Positions 36,301 to 48,239 of a stretch of DNA of 64,000 bases are shown here, one piece after another. Source of the DNA: Serripes groenlandicus. Its lineage: Eukaryota; Mollusca; Bivalvia; Cardiida; Cardiidae. The notes beneath the pieces are model-generated. The model did not search any database, was not told the DNA's origin, and worked only from the letters and a program-made list of their open reading frames with translations. The position numbers and the translations under genes were made by a program. Numbering within the stretch: the stretch's first letter is position 1; every line of letters begins with the position of its first letter. The DNA lies in contig JASEVX010000008.1 of assembly GCA_031761405.1 (NCBI GenBank), positions 68,497,811 to 68,561,810 of the forward strand. The letters run 5' to 3'.

Positions 36301-39300
36301 CCTGGTCTCTCACTCTAGAGGTGGTCTTAAATAGAACCCTGGTCTCTCACTCTAGAGGTGGTCTTAAATAGAACCCTGGTCTCTCACTCTAGAGGTGGTC
36401 TTAAATAGAACCCTGGTCTTTCACTCTAGAGGTGGTCTTAAATAGAACCCTAGTCTCTCACACTAGAGGTGGTCTTAAATAGAACCCTGGTCTCTCACTC
36501 TAAAGGTGGTCTTAAATAGAACCCAGGTCTCCCACTCTAGAGGTGGTCTTAAATAGAACCCTGGTCTCTCAATCTAGAGGTGGTCTTAAATAGAACCCTG
36601 GTCTCCCACTCTAGAGGTGGTCTTAAATAGAACCCTGGTCTCCCACACTAGTGGTGGTCTTAAATAGAACCCTGGTCTCTCACACTAGAGGTGGTCTTAA
36701 ATAGAACCCTAGTCTCTCACACTAGAGGTGGTCTTAAATAGAACCCTGGTCTCTCACACTAGAGGTGGTCTTAAATAGAACCCTAGTCTCTCACACTAGA
36801 GGAGGTCTTAAATAGAACCCTGGTCTCCCACACTAGAGGTGGTCTTAAATAGAACCCTGGTCTCTCACTCTAGAGGTGGTCGTAAATAGAACCCTGGTCT
36901 CTCACACTAGAGGTGGTCGTAAATAGAACCCTGGTCTCCCACTCTAGAGGTGGTCGTAAATAGAACCCTGGTCTCTCACTCTAGAGGTGGTCGTAAATAG
37001 AACCCTTGTCTCTCACACTAGAGGAGGTCTTAAATAGAACCCTGGTCTCCCACACTAGAGGTGGTCTTAAATAGAACCCTGGTCTCTCACTCTAGAGGTG
37101 GTCGTAAATAGAACCCTGGTCTCTCACACTAGAGGCGGTCTTAAATAGAACCCTGGTCTCTTACACTAGAGATGGTCTTAAATAGAACCCTGGTCTCTCA
37201 CTCTAGAGGTGGTCTTAAATAGAACCCTGGTCTTTCACTCTAGAGGTGGTTTTAAATAGAACCCTGGTCTCTCACACTAGAGATGGTCTTACATAGAACC
37301 CTACTCTCTAACACTAGAGGTGGTCTTAAATAGAACCCTGGTCTCCCACTCTAGAGGTGGTCTTAAATAGAACCCTGGTCTCTCACTCTAGAGGTGGTCT
37401 TAAATAGAACCCTGGTCTCTCACACTAGAGATGGTCTTACATAGAACCCTACTCTCTAACACTAGAGGTGGTCTTAAATAGAACCCTGGTCTCCCACACT
37501 AGAGGTGGTCTTAAATAGAGCCCTGGTCTCTCACTCTAGAGGTGGTCGTAAATAGAACCCTGGTCTCTCACACTAGAGGCGGTCTTAAATAGAACCCTGG
37601 TCTCTTACATTAGAGATGGTCTTAAATAGAACCCTACTCTCTAACACTAGAGGTCTTAAATAGAACCCTGGTCTCTCACTCTAGAGGTGGTCTTAAATAG
37701 AACCCTGGTCTCTCACTCTAGAGGTGGTCTTAAATAGAACCCTGGTCTCTCACTCTAGAGGTGGTCTTAAATAGAACCCTGGTCTTTCACTCTAGAGGTG
37801 GTCTTAAATAGAACCCTGGTCTACCACTCTAGAGGTGGTCTTAAATAGAACCCTGGTCTACCACTCTAGAGGTGGTCTTAAATAGAACCCTGGTCTCTCA
37901 CACTAGAGGCGGTCTTAAATAGAACCCTGGTCTCTTACACTAGAGATGGTCTTAAATAGAACCCTACTCTCTAACACTAGAGGTGGTCTTAAATCGAACC
38001 CTGGTCTCTCACTCTAGAGGTGGTCTTAAATAGAACCCTGGTCTCTCACTCTAGAGGTGGTCTTAAATAGAACCCTGGTCTCTCACTCTAGAGGTGGTCT
38101 TAAATAGAACCCTGGTCTTTCACTCTAGAGGTGGTCTTAAATAGAACCCTGGTCTCTCACACTAGAGATGGTCTTACATAGAACCCTACTCTCTAACACT
38201 AGAGGTGGTCTTAAATAGAACCCTGGTCTCCCACTCTTGAGGTGGTCTTAAATAGAACCCTAGTCACTCACACTAGAGGAGGTCTTAAATAGAACCCTGG
38301 TCTCCCACACTAGAGGTGGTCTTAAATAGAACCTTGGTCTCTGACTCTAGAGGTGGTCCTAAATAGAACCCTGGTCTCTCACACTAAAGATGGTCTTAAA
38401 TAGAACCCTGGTCTCCCACTGTAGAGTTGGTCTTAAATAGAACCCTGGTCTCCCACTGTAGAGTTGGTCTTAAATAGAACCCTGGTCTCCCACTGTAGAG
38501 TTGGTCTTAAATAGAACCCTGGTCTCCCACACTAGAGGTGGTCTTAAATAGAACCCTGGTCTCTCACACTAGAGGTGGTCTTAAATAGAACCCTGGTCTG
38601 CCACTCTAGAGGTGGTCTTAAATATAACCCTGGTCTCTCACACTAGAGGTGGTCTTAAATAGAACCCTGGTCTCCCACTCTAGAGGTGGTCTTAAATAGA
38701 ACCCTGGTCTCTCACAGTAGAGGTGGTCTTAAATAGAACCTTGGTCTCTAACACTAGAGGTGGTCTTAAATAGAACCCTGGTCTCCCACTCTAAAGGTGG
38801 TCTTAAATAGAACCCTGGTCTCTCACACTAGAGGTGGTCTTAAATAGAACCCTGGTCTCCCACTCTAGAGGTGGTCTTAAATAGAACCCTGGTCTCTCAC
38901 TCTAAAGGTGGTCTTAAATAGAACCCTGGTCTCCCACTCTAGAGGTGGTCCTAAATATAACCCTGGTCTCTCACTCTAAAGGTGGTCTTAAATAGAACCC
39001 TGGTCTCTCACTCTAAAGGTGGTCTTAAATAGAACCCTGGTCTCTCACTCTAGATGTGGTCTTAGATAGAACCCTACTCTCTCACACTAGAGGTGGTCTT
39101 AAATAGAACCCTGGTCTCTCACTCTAGAGGTGGTCGTAAATAGAACCCTGGTATCTCACACTAGAGGCGGTCTTAAATAGAACCCTTGTCTCTTACACTA
39201 GAGATGGTCTTAAATAGAGCCCTACTCACCCACATTAAAGGTGGTCTTGAATAGAACCCTAGTCTCCCACTCTTAAGGTGCTCTTTAATAGAACCCTGGT

Positions 39301-39379
39301 CGCTCACACTAGAGGTGGTCTTAAATAGAACCCTGGTCTCTCACTCTAGAGGTGGTCTTAAATAGAACCCCAGTCTCTA
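30381..39379. repeat. 37-bp satellite, block 1 (about 243 copies)
   Basis: Units contain GGTGGTCTTAAATAGAACCC, TGGTCTCTCA and CACTAGA (or CTCTAGA). The exact 37-bp step was checked at 30550/30587. Variants (GGTCCTAAAT, GGTCGTAAAT, CTCTAAAG, TACTCTCTAAC) mark block duplications; see the findings. No protein frame survives. Confidence 0.97.
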
Positions 39380-39878
39380 AGGTGGAATCATACCTTTGAA
39401 ATAACGTCGTTTTGACGTCGAAATGTACGTTTTTTGCGACAATGACAGTGTTGTTAAAGAAATCACCATGGCTTTCTCGTTTGAAGTGGTATTTGGAAAG
39501 AGTTACACCAGACCGAAGAAAAGAAAATTACCTACGTAGTGATGTAACTTCCATACAACTGCCAAGACAATTAACGTAACATAAGGGGAGTTAAAATGAA
39601 ACTTTCGCTAAAATATTTTAACAGTAATTCGTTTATTTCAAATTTATTAAAAATTCGCCCGAGAGATTGTTTTTAAAAACTTATATAATTTAGAAAAACC
39701 TTTTGTCTACCATTTACCAAAGTTTCAAGAAAATCTATTGTTCAGATCTTTAGTAAATCGCAATGACGTTAAAGCTCTGTCACGCGACAAACCGTACACT
39801 GCGGAATTTCAATTGAAACGTACCCAGGGTTATTAATATGAACTTCCGATTTTTCACAAAAATAATCAATTTTATTCT
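39380..39878 (+). repeat. left inverted arm of the 2.83-kb element
   Basis: The outer 100 bp is about 90% matched to the right arm (TTTGAAATAACGTCGTTTT, GACAATGACAGTGTT, AAAGAAATCACCAT). A more diverged stretch follows, then matched blocks around 39570-39650 and 39705-39878. Confidence 0.85.
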
Positions 39879-41707
39879 TTTACGAAAGTGGTAAATTGTA
39901 TCTATTATACTCCTTCAAATATTACGTATGTTTTATATACATTGACATGTCTACTTCGCTGTTTATCTGTTAAATCATTTTTTCACATTCCATGTATTAG
40001 TATTAGTCTGAAACTGTCGCTTTTATTTCACTTATTCGAATACATGTAATTCGTCATTTACATAAACAAATTGATACGGGAACATCAAATAATAATTCGA
40101 TATAACATGAAGTTTCATGATTTTACATAACCCAACTTTTCTGATACGAAATTCTTCAAACAAGAGCATCGTCAGAATTATCATGGATGAAATTGTTAAT
40201 ATATTTTATTATTACTTTCATATTTGTCACTCTAGGTATTTTGTGATGTATTTTCAGATAAAGGTAAATACAGAATGCGTTTCTCTTAATCAGGCAAAAA
40301 GCAAGTTTCAGAACTTCAAAGATTATAATTGAACAGCATGCAAAGCTTTCTATCTATTCTATCCGTGATTATGCTTTTGTTATTTACGGAAACACTTTAT
40401 ATGATAAAACATCGAGAATAACTATTTGACTTTCTTCCCTTTGGAAAACCTTATGTACACGATTTTATGAAAGTTTTGACTTGATTGTATTCACACAGCT
40501 CCGCAGTTCAATTCAACCTAGAGCTGTTTGAAAACAGGTGTTTATTGACAATATTTTCCTGTATAGTTTAGGTAAATAACCCACTATTATTGTCTACATA
40601 CATATCCCGTACTATCACATCATTGCCTGCACTATGTAGTGAGCCTTCGATGTCATTGCACAGGTGTAAATTGTAAACAGTTTATAGTCGGGTAATGATA
40701 CATTTTGTTTTATTATTGGAAGTGTGTCGACAACACAAGTAATTAGGTACGAACATGTGACCAAAGGTGTGATCTTCTACGGTGTTATGGCATTGTGATG
40801 TACTTAAAATCAACCCAATAGCTTGTCTTGAAATTTGGGTTTAGGGTAAAAAAACAGTTCTCAAGACAAACCGAAGTACAGGTAGTTTTAAAATAACGGG
40901 GACATATGGAGCGAAAAAAGAAAGATAGAAGAAGGGATGGGTGGCTGTCTTTCATTTTTCAGTTCAGTTTACAGTTTCGTACCGGCGCACATCAGCAGTA
41001 TTATGGCATAGCGTTTTACTCAAAGTCCGCCCGATATATTTCCAACAAATTTGAGTAAATTAGAGAAATAATGGTGTTCTGAATTATAATTTCTTTTAAA
41101 CGAAATATCTAGGGCATTATTTTGTAAATAAATTAGGCGTAAGGTAATAACTGTATTATTAGTCAGCGAGTTCGTTAAATAAACCAAGTTTTGCTTTAAA
41201 ATTATTTAAGGAAAAATTGTGAACTATATATCATTACGGAGTTTATATTATTCGCTTCAAATCGATGTTAATATAAGATGAGATACTAATGGTCATTCCT
41301 TTAATCACACATAACTGCGCATCTGTGTAAACACAAATAACAATTTAATTAAAAACTTGCCGCAAACGACAACAACATTTTCACGGATAGAATACCAAGA
41401 AAGATTTGAATGACCGGTATAGACTTCTAAATTCTCAAAATTGCATATTGAGAACAACATTTGTATACTGTTATCTCAAATACGATATAAAAACACAAGG
41501 GTGACATATAATATTTGTGATAAATTTCATATATAGAACAACAGTTGAACAGGAATGTTAACGAGTCAGTTTATACATATGACAAATCCAAATATTATTT
41601 TGTTGTTTTTCTGATAAATTATTTACGACAGTAATTACTTTAATTCTTTAAATAGAAACACATATATACTACCTACCATTATTCTTTAGGGGATAGCTTA
41701 ACTTTAG

Positions 41708-42207
41708 AATGAAATTGATAATTATAAGGAAAAAAATAAGTATTCATTTTAATTACCCTGGAAGCGTCTCAATGTTTAATTCCGCTGTGAACGTTACGAC
41801 GCACAGAAGAGGTTTAACGCCATTGTGATTTATTAAAAGTCGACACGATAGATTTGCTTGAAAGTTTGGCAAATGGTAGATGCATAGTAGTTCTATGTTA
41901 TATTTTATTTAAAAAAAAATCTCGGGCGAATTTTAAATAAATTAGAAATAATCAAATTACTGTTAAAATATTCTAGCGAAATTTCTACTTTAAGTCGCTT
42001 TATGTTACGTTAATTGTCATCACAGATGTATAAAATTGATATTATCATACAGGTTATTGTATTCTCTTCCGTTTAAAGTTCATTTTATCCGAATCCAAAT
42101 TGAAATGAGGAAGTAATGGTGATTTCTTTAAAAACACTGTCATTGTCACAAAAACGTACGTTTTAACGTCAAAAACGACGTTATTTCAAAGGTATGATTC
42201 CACCTTT
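41708..42207 (-). repeat. right inverted arm of the 2.83-kb element
   Basis: Reverse complement of the left arm, with the same block order. Matched inner segments include ATCTATCGTG against ATCTATTGTT after ACTTTCAAG / GTTTCAAG, and CCAGGGTAATTAA against CCAGGGTTATTAA. Confidence 0.85.
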
Positions 42208-44437
42208 TAAATAGAACCGTCGCTCACTCTAGAGGTGGTCTTAAATAGAACCCTGGTCCCCCACTCTAAAGGTGCTCTTAAATAGAACTCTGGTCTCTCA
42301 CACTAAAGGTGGTCTTAAATAGAACCCTGGTCTCTCACACTAGAGGTGGTCTTAAATAGAACCCTGGTCTCCCACTCTAAAGGTGGTCTTAAATAGAACC
42401 ATGGTCTCTCACACTAAAGGTGGTCTTAAATAGAACCCTGGTCTCTCACTCTAAAGGTGGTCTTAAATAGAACCCTGGTCTCTCACTCTAGAGGTGGTCT
42501 TAAATAGAACCCTGGTCTCTCACTCTAGAGGTGGTCTTAAATAGAACCCTGGTCTCTCACACTAGAGGTGGTCTTAAATAGAACCCTGGTCTCTAACACT
42601 AGAGGTGGTCTTAAATAGAACCCTGGTCTCTAACACTAGAGGTGGTCTTAAATAGAACCCTGGTCTCTAACACTAAAGGTGGTCTTAAATAGAACCCTGG
42701 TCTCTCACTCTAGAGGTGGTCTAACATAGAACCCTAGTCTCTCACACTAAAGGTGGTCTTAAATAGAACCCTGGTCTCTCACTCTAGAGGTGGTCTTAAA
42801 TAGAACCCTGGTCTCTCACTCTAGAGGTGGTCTTACATAGAACCCTAGTCTCCCACTCTAGAGGTGGTCTTAAATAGAACCCCTAAATGTGGTCTTAAAT
42901 AGAACCCTGGTCTCCCACTCTAAAGGTTGTCTTAAATAGAACCCTGGTCTCTCACACTAAAGGTGGTCTTAAATAGAACCATGGTCTCTCACACTAGAGG
43001 TGGTCTTAAATAGAACCCTGGTCTCCCACTCTAGAGGTGGTCCTAAATAGAACCCTGGTCTCCCACTCTAGAGGTGGTCTTAAATAGAACCTTGGTCTAC
43101 CACTCTAGAGGTGGTCTTAAATAGAACCCTGGTCTCTCACACTAAAGGTGGTCTTAAATAGAACCATGGTCTCTCACACTAGAGGTGGTCTTAAATAGAA
43201 CCCTGGTCTCCCACTCTAGAGGTGGTCCTAAATAGAACCCTGGTCTCCCACTCTAGAGGTGGTCTTAAATAGAACCTTGGTCTACCACTCTAGAGGTGGT
43301 CTTAAATAGAACCCTGGTCTCCCACTCTAGAGGTGGTCTTAAATAGAACCCTAGTCTCTCACACTAGAGGTGGTCTTAAATAGAACCCTGGTCTCTCACT
43401 CTAAAGGTGGTCTTAAATAGAACCCTGGTCTCCCACTCTAGAGGTGGTCTTAAATAGAACCATGGTCTCTCACACTAGAGGAGGTCTTAAATAGAACTCT
43501 GGTCTCTCACTCTAGATGTGGTCTTAAATAGAACCATGGTCTCTCACACTAAAGGTGGTCTTAAATAGAACCCTGGTCTCTAACACTAAAGGTGGTCTTA
43601 AATAGAACCCTGGTCTCTCACTCTAGAGGTGGTCTTACATAGAACCCTAGTCTCTCACACTAAAGGTGGTCTTAAATAGAACCCTGGTCTCTCACTCTAG
43701 AGGTGGTCTTACATAGAACCCTAGTCTCCCACTCTAGAGGTGGTCTTAAATAGAACCCTAGTCTCTCACACTAGAGGTGGTCTTAAATAGAACCCTGGTC
43801 TCCCACTCTAAAGGTGGTCTTAAATAGAAATTTGGTCTCTCACACTAAAGGTGGTCTTAAATAGAACCATGGTCTCTCACACTAGAGGTGGTCTTAAATA
43901 GAACCATGGTCTCCCACTCTAGAGGTGGTCCTAAATAGAACCCTGGTCTCCCACTCTAGAGGTGGTCTTAAATAGAACCTTGGTCTACCACTCTAGAGGT
44001 GGTCTTAAATAGAACCCTGGTCTCTCACACTAAAGGTGGTCTTAAATAGAACCATGGTCTCTCACACTAGAGGTGGTCTTAAATAGAACCCTGGTCTCCC
44101 ACTCTAGAGGTGGTCCTAAATAGAACCCTGGTCTCTCAAACTAGAGGTGGTCTTAAATAGAACCCTGGTCTCTTACACTAGAGGTGGTCTTAAATAGAAC
44201 CCTGGTCTCTCACACTAAAGGTGGTCTTAAATAGAACCCTGGTCTCCCACTCTAGAGGTGGTCTTAAATAGAACCCTAGTCTCTCACACTAGAGGTGGTC
44301 TTAAATAGAACCCTGGTCTCTCACTCTAAAGGTGGTCTTAAATAGAACCCTGGTCTCCCACTCTAGAGGTGGTCTTAAATAGAACCATGGTCTCTCACAC
44401 TAAAGGTGGTCTTAAATAGAACCATGGTCTCTCACAC
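42208..44437. repeat. 37-bp satellite, block 2 (about 60 copies)
   Basis: The same unit as block 1 resumes after the insertion. A five-unit (185-bp) higher-order block containing GAACCATGGTCTCTCACAC and CCTTGGTCTACCACTCTAG recurs near 42955, 43141, 43850 and 44030. Confidence 0.97.
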
Positions 44438-44439
44438 CT

Positions 44440-45146
44440 GAGAATGGGCTTTTTAAGACTTTAACTCTTTCAGCGCCAATGGCAATATCATCAAGACAAT
44501 CTTTCTGACAAAATTTCATTCAAGCTGCTCCAAGTCAAAAATGCAATCTCTATAGTCTTAACAAGATTTTTATACAATATGGCCTACTGAGCTAGTTTTT
44601 GACCTGACCAAACCCATATTTGATTTGGCCTAGATATCTTCAAGGCAAATATTTCGACAAAGATTCAAAATGACCCGTAACTGAACTTGGCCTAGATATC
44701 ACCAAGACAAACTTTCTAACAAAGTTTCAACATGCTCAAGCCAAAAATGTGGCTTCCAGAGTGTTAACAAAATTTTCCTTAAATTTGACCTAGTGACCTA
44801 GTTTTTAACCGGACATGACCCAGTTTCGAACTTAGCCTAGATATCACTTAGACAAACATTCTGACAAAGTATCAACATGCTCAAGCCAAAAAAGTGGCTT
44901 CCAGAGTGTTAACAAGATTTTTCTTAAATTTGACCTAGTGACCTAGCTTTTGACCCCACATGACCCAGTTTCGAATTTGGCCTAGAGTTGATCGAAATAG
45001 ATGTTCTGATAAACTTTCATAAAGATTTGATGCAAAATGTTGCCTCTAGAGTAGTAACAAGCAAATGTTGACGACGGACGACGAACGACGGACAAAAGGC
45101 GATCACAATAACTCACCTTGAGCACTACGTGCTCTGGTGAGCTAAA
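44440..45146 (+). mobile_element. element with 145-bp core repeats and 3' hairpin
   Basis: CTAGTGACCTAG at 44790 and 44935 marks a 145-bp period. The unit includes ACAAACATTCTGACAAAGT, GTGTTAACAAGATTTT and TGACCTAGTGACCTAG. The 3' end has GACGACGGACGACG-type simple sequence, GGCGATCACAATAACTCACC, then a strong hairpin (CTCACCTTGAGCAC / GTGCTCTGGTGAG) and ends GAGCTAAAA. No coding capacity. The 5' end is degraded. Confidence 0.75.
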
Positions 45147-45898
45147 AATAACACAAGTCTGGAATATATATTTTACAATTTTTATTTTTATTTCTAACAA
45201 CTTTGGGTGTTTTTACTACCCATAGCCATAGTTTTCCTTTATATGTATAACATTTATACATATCTTGTCACATTGACCTGTATTTGCACATCTTTTGATT
45301 AACGGTCCCAACTTCAAAGCACAAAACCAATATTGTCATGTTTCAAAGAAACATAATTAAAACAACACATTACTTTTTGAAAAGTTACTGCCACTAAATA
45401 GACAATGATGTCTGCAAGTGCACAGAGCTGTGACAGATTGACAAGCAACTTGTGAAAAGGAGGAATAGGACTTCAAACTGGTGAACTAAATCCCCTCTAA
45501 AACCTTTCTCCCATGCATTTGGAAGCATCTGCATAAGCCAATATATGATAAACTGTTTTCAAATATTTGAAAAAAATTCTTTCATTTACGGAGATTTTCC
45601 CTACTTTTGCCTGGGCGTGTTCAAAGTCGCGTGCAGAATTGTTCTGAATCTTTGTGGGAAAGAGTTAAGTTGTTATTGTTAGGCATGAAGCCCCCTTAAA
45701 CATGCCCAGTAAGTTTATGGTATCATTCTTTAAAATCTTAATTTGTAGAGCTAAAGATTGAGGGATGTAAAATACCTAATTTGTCTTCAAAACCCTATAT
45801 CATGGTACTCAAAGACTTTTACACAATTCGTTGAATACCTACAACATAATGGTTTTATTGACTGACAAGAGCTCATTCGTCTGAAAACCCTAGATAAT
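45147..45898. other. intergenic, nothing recognised
   Basis: AT-rich; no frame, repeat unit or inverted repeat identified. Confidence 0.5.
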
Positions 45899-46092
45899 CC
45901 CTTTCCCACATATAGACGCTTTTTGACGTCACTGCCACAGACAACTTAGGAAAACAATGTGGCAATAGGAAAAATTGCTCATAACAGGCAATTTATCCTT
46001 TTGCCACAATGTTTTCAAAATGTTCAGTAATAATACATGTATCCAAATGTTTTCAAAATGATTGGTGTAGATTTATTGAATGTCGGAAAGGG
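45899..46092. mobile_element. CCCTTTCCC palindromic MITE
   Basis: Left end CCCTTTCCCACATATAGACG. Core AACAATGTGGCAATAGGAA and its inverse CCTTTTGCCACAATGTTTTC. Right end GTCGGAAAGGGTTT. The right arm carries a partial duplication (ATGTTTTCAAAATG twice). Confidence 0.8.
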
Positions 46093-46601
46093 TTTCCTGC
46101 ACTCAGAGAGAGTTACACATTTCTATGAGTATCTACATCATGGGGGCTTCAATTGATTAATAAGAGAGATAATGTGGGAAGTAGAAATATATAATTATAC
46201 TCATTGCCTAGAACTGTCTCAAACAATCAACTGCTGACAGCTACATAGTCTTATTAAATAGTTTGTAAACAGGAGAAAGATTTCAAACTAAACTGTTTCT
46301 CCTTTTTTCAAAAAATAGTTTTTATAGATCTAATCACTTGAGAAGAATCTACTATTAGGGTTGTGAGGTACAAGGTTAATTGTGTGGATCTAGTTTTGCA
46401 AAAACAACAAAAGACAGTTTTAACAATACAAAATAAATATATGCCAGATTATTTCTGCGAACTCGTTATTTGATACAGTATTTTATATCAGTCATTCATA
46501 ACACAAACTTATTACAAATTATAGTTATTGCCGTATTTTATTTAACAAAGAAGCTTTAAAACAGGAACACAGGCCTTCAGACATCTGCGGCTCTGAGTAG
46601 T

Positions 46602-46740
46602 TTAACCTTTCCTACATGCAGCAGATAACTTGTGAAAACTTTGTGGCAAAAGGAATACATGCTAAGAATGAGCAATTCTTCTTTTGTTTTCAACATCATT
46701 CAATAGTTCTATCTAATTGAGAGTTTTTCCCTAATCTTAC
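46602..46740. mobile_element. CCCTTTCCC palindromic MITE, right end lost
   Basis: AACCTTTCCTACATGCAGC, TTTGTGGCAAAAGGA and GAGCAATTCTTCTTTTG are family segments. The expected right terminus is not found. Confidence 0.65.
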
Positions 46741-47254
46741 CAGCCCTCACTTTCTTTCAGTGTTAAGTCTCTCAATTAGTGCAAATGCTTATCAGTCTTG
46801 AGCAAAATCTGCATTTACAATGATCACAAATGTCCAAAGGTCTTTTTTCCCTGCATTAAGTCTCAAATAATATGTAACATAGAAAGTTGAATGCCACATG
46901 AAATAATACAAAGAAAGGTAATGTCTAGGGTATGGAGTCACTATGGACCTATTCTATCCGTATTTGTCAATTAAAATCTATACCCCAGTTGTATTTGGGA
47001 TAACTTTAACCAAAAGGGACACTAATTAGAGGAGTTTCCAGCAGACTTGAGTAAATAAATATTAAGAAAAGCAGACATTTTGAATCCTGGCATTTCTTTC
47101 CAAAAAGTAATATTTTCTATTGTAATAATTTCACTGATTAGTGGTTAATAATATTCTTTTAATTTCAATTTCTGGTAAAGAATGGTCTTTTTATCAAACG
47201 TTACTCTTTGCAAGATGAAATAAAAATCAACACTAGATATCCATATCCTGTCCA
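46741..47254. other. intergenic or 3'-UTR sequence, nothing recognised
   Basis: Downstream of the Tribbles stop codon on the minus strand. No motif identified. Confidence 0.4.
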
Positions 47255-47680
47255 GTGGTTTTGTTCATAAGTCAAGTGCATTCAGAGTTTCAATTTGAGA
47301 ACAAAATTGGAAAAAAACACAATACAACGTTAAGATACTACAAAAAGTCTGACTCTCTATATTGTCCATATATGCTATAATAATGATCGTAATGTTTTCG
47401 TATGAGAACATTTGGGGGAATCCCTCCCAGGACCGTGTTACAATAAATAGCCTCTCTATTTGGTTCATATGGTATAATAATAATATTTATATAATACCAT
47501 AGGGGAAGGCTGTTTATAGTAACATGGTCTTGTGTAGGATTCCCGGAGTTTTCTCAATATGATAACATTACGGTTGTTATTATTATTATAGCATTTATGG
47601 ACCATAAAGAGACTATTTGTAGCAGTTTTTTTATTAGGTCAGAACCCCACTTTATGAACAAACCCCCTGAACAGTTTACT
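47255..47680. repeat. imperfect inverted repeat (foldback) just after the Tribbles stop
   Basis: The left arm has GGTTTTGTTCATAAGTC, GTCCATATATGCTATAATAA, GTAATGTTTTCGTATGAGA and ACCGTGTTACAATAAATAGC. The right arm, reverse complemented, gives GGTTTGTTCATAAAG, GTCCATAAATGCTATAATAA, GTAATGTTATCATATTGAGA and ACCATGTTACTATAAACAGC. The centre is near 47475. The left arm has about 50 extra bases. Probably a foldback-type MITE. Confidence 0.8.
47630..47635 (-). terminator. candidate polyadenylation signal for Tribbles
   Basis: AATAAA on the minus strand, about 135 bases after the stop codon, within the foldback repeat. A second AATAAA sits only 3 bases past the stop (47760-47765), too close to be likely. 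The true 3' end may be further downstream. Confidence 0.25.
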
Positions 47681-47767
47681 GTTATCTATCTGTTATTCTA
47701 TAAATCATTGTATAATCCATTTTTAATTCATTAAAAACATAACGGTATAAATTATTAGTTTTATTCG

Positions 47768-48239
47768 CTAAATAAAGAAGGTATCATCATATGACTTTAA
47801 AATAACATCTGGCACAGTTTGATCATTATATTTATTACTAACGGAGATAAAACTACCCGAGGACACACCCTGAGTTAACCAAGGATGACACAAAATTTCT
47901 TCAGCACTCAGTCGCAAGTCTGGGTCCTGACGAAGTATATTTTTTAACAAACATTTCGCTTTCGTCGACAAATTTTGAGGTAAGCTGTACTGGCCCCGAC
48001 GAATTTTACTAAACAGAACTGTTGGTTCTGCATCGTGAAAGGGATATCGTCCAACTAAAATTGTGTATAACATCACACCCAGACTCCAAACGTCAGCTGC
48101 TCGGCCACTATAACTTGGGCTCCCATTTAAAATTTCAGGACTAACGTAGGCTGGACATCCATGTTTATCTGACAGTCTATCATCGTCATCATCGTCTAGA
48201 ACACAGGCATCTTCCAAACTATCAAGTCGCAACTCTGTC
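47768..48239 (-). CDS. TRIB2: Tribbles coding exon 3 (residues 184-339)
   Basis: The acceptor TTTTCAG (ending at 48240) is followed by G ACA GAG, completing AGG (Arg183). It carries SLEDACVL, the acidic run, the C-lobe, and the tail with DQTVPDV and DDTFFI before TAG at 47768. The frame extends upstream to 48364, but that part is intron: its peptide has no Tribbles similarity and a good acceptor separates it. Confidence 0.92.

Larger units (their letters stand above)
39380..42207. mobile_element. 2.83-kb non-autonomous DNA element with about 500-bp inverted arms
   Basis: A single insertion in the 37-bp satellite. Its left end reads AGGTGGAATCATACCTTTGA and its right end is the reverse complement of the same sequence. 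Arms remain alignable for about 500 bp (39380-39878 against 41708-42207), including GACAATTAACGTAACATAA and AAATTCGCCCGAGA in both. The middle has no protein longer than 71 residues and no transposase motif. The flanks read TCTCTA (left) and TAAATAG (right), so a TA target-site duplication is possible but the ends overlap in sequence with the satellite (AAAGGTGG) and cannot be fixed by eye. Superfamily unassigned. Confidence 0.85.

Noticed and set aside
40117..40332. 71-residue open frame in the 2.83-kb element
   Set aside because: No transposase or other motif, and AT-rich composition expected by chance.
39376..42210. piggyBac origin (TTAA target) for the 2.83-kb element
   Set aside because: Only the right flank reads TTAA; the left reads CTAA and the termini do not start with CCC.
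30381..44437. Regular 37-bp repeats resembling a CRISPR array
   Set aside because: The units are contiguous with no unique spacers, and the genome is eukaryotic (spliced gene, LINEs, SINEs).
44982..45200. 72-residue frame on the minus strand
   Set aside because: It spans the 3' end of a non-coding element; the RRPSS-type residues come from GACGACGGACG simple sequence.
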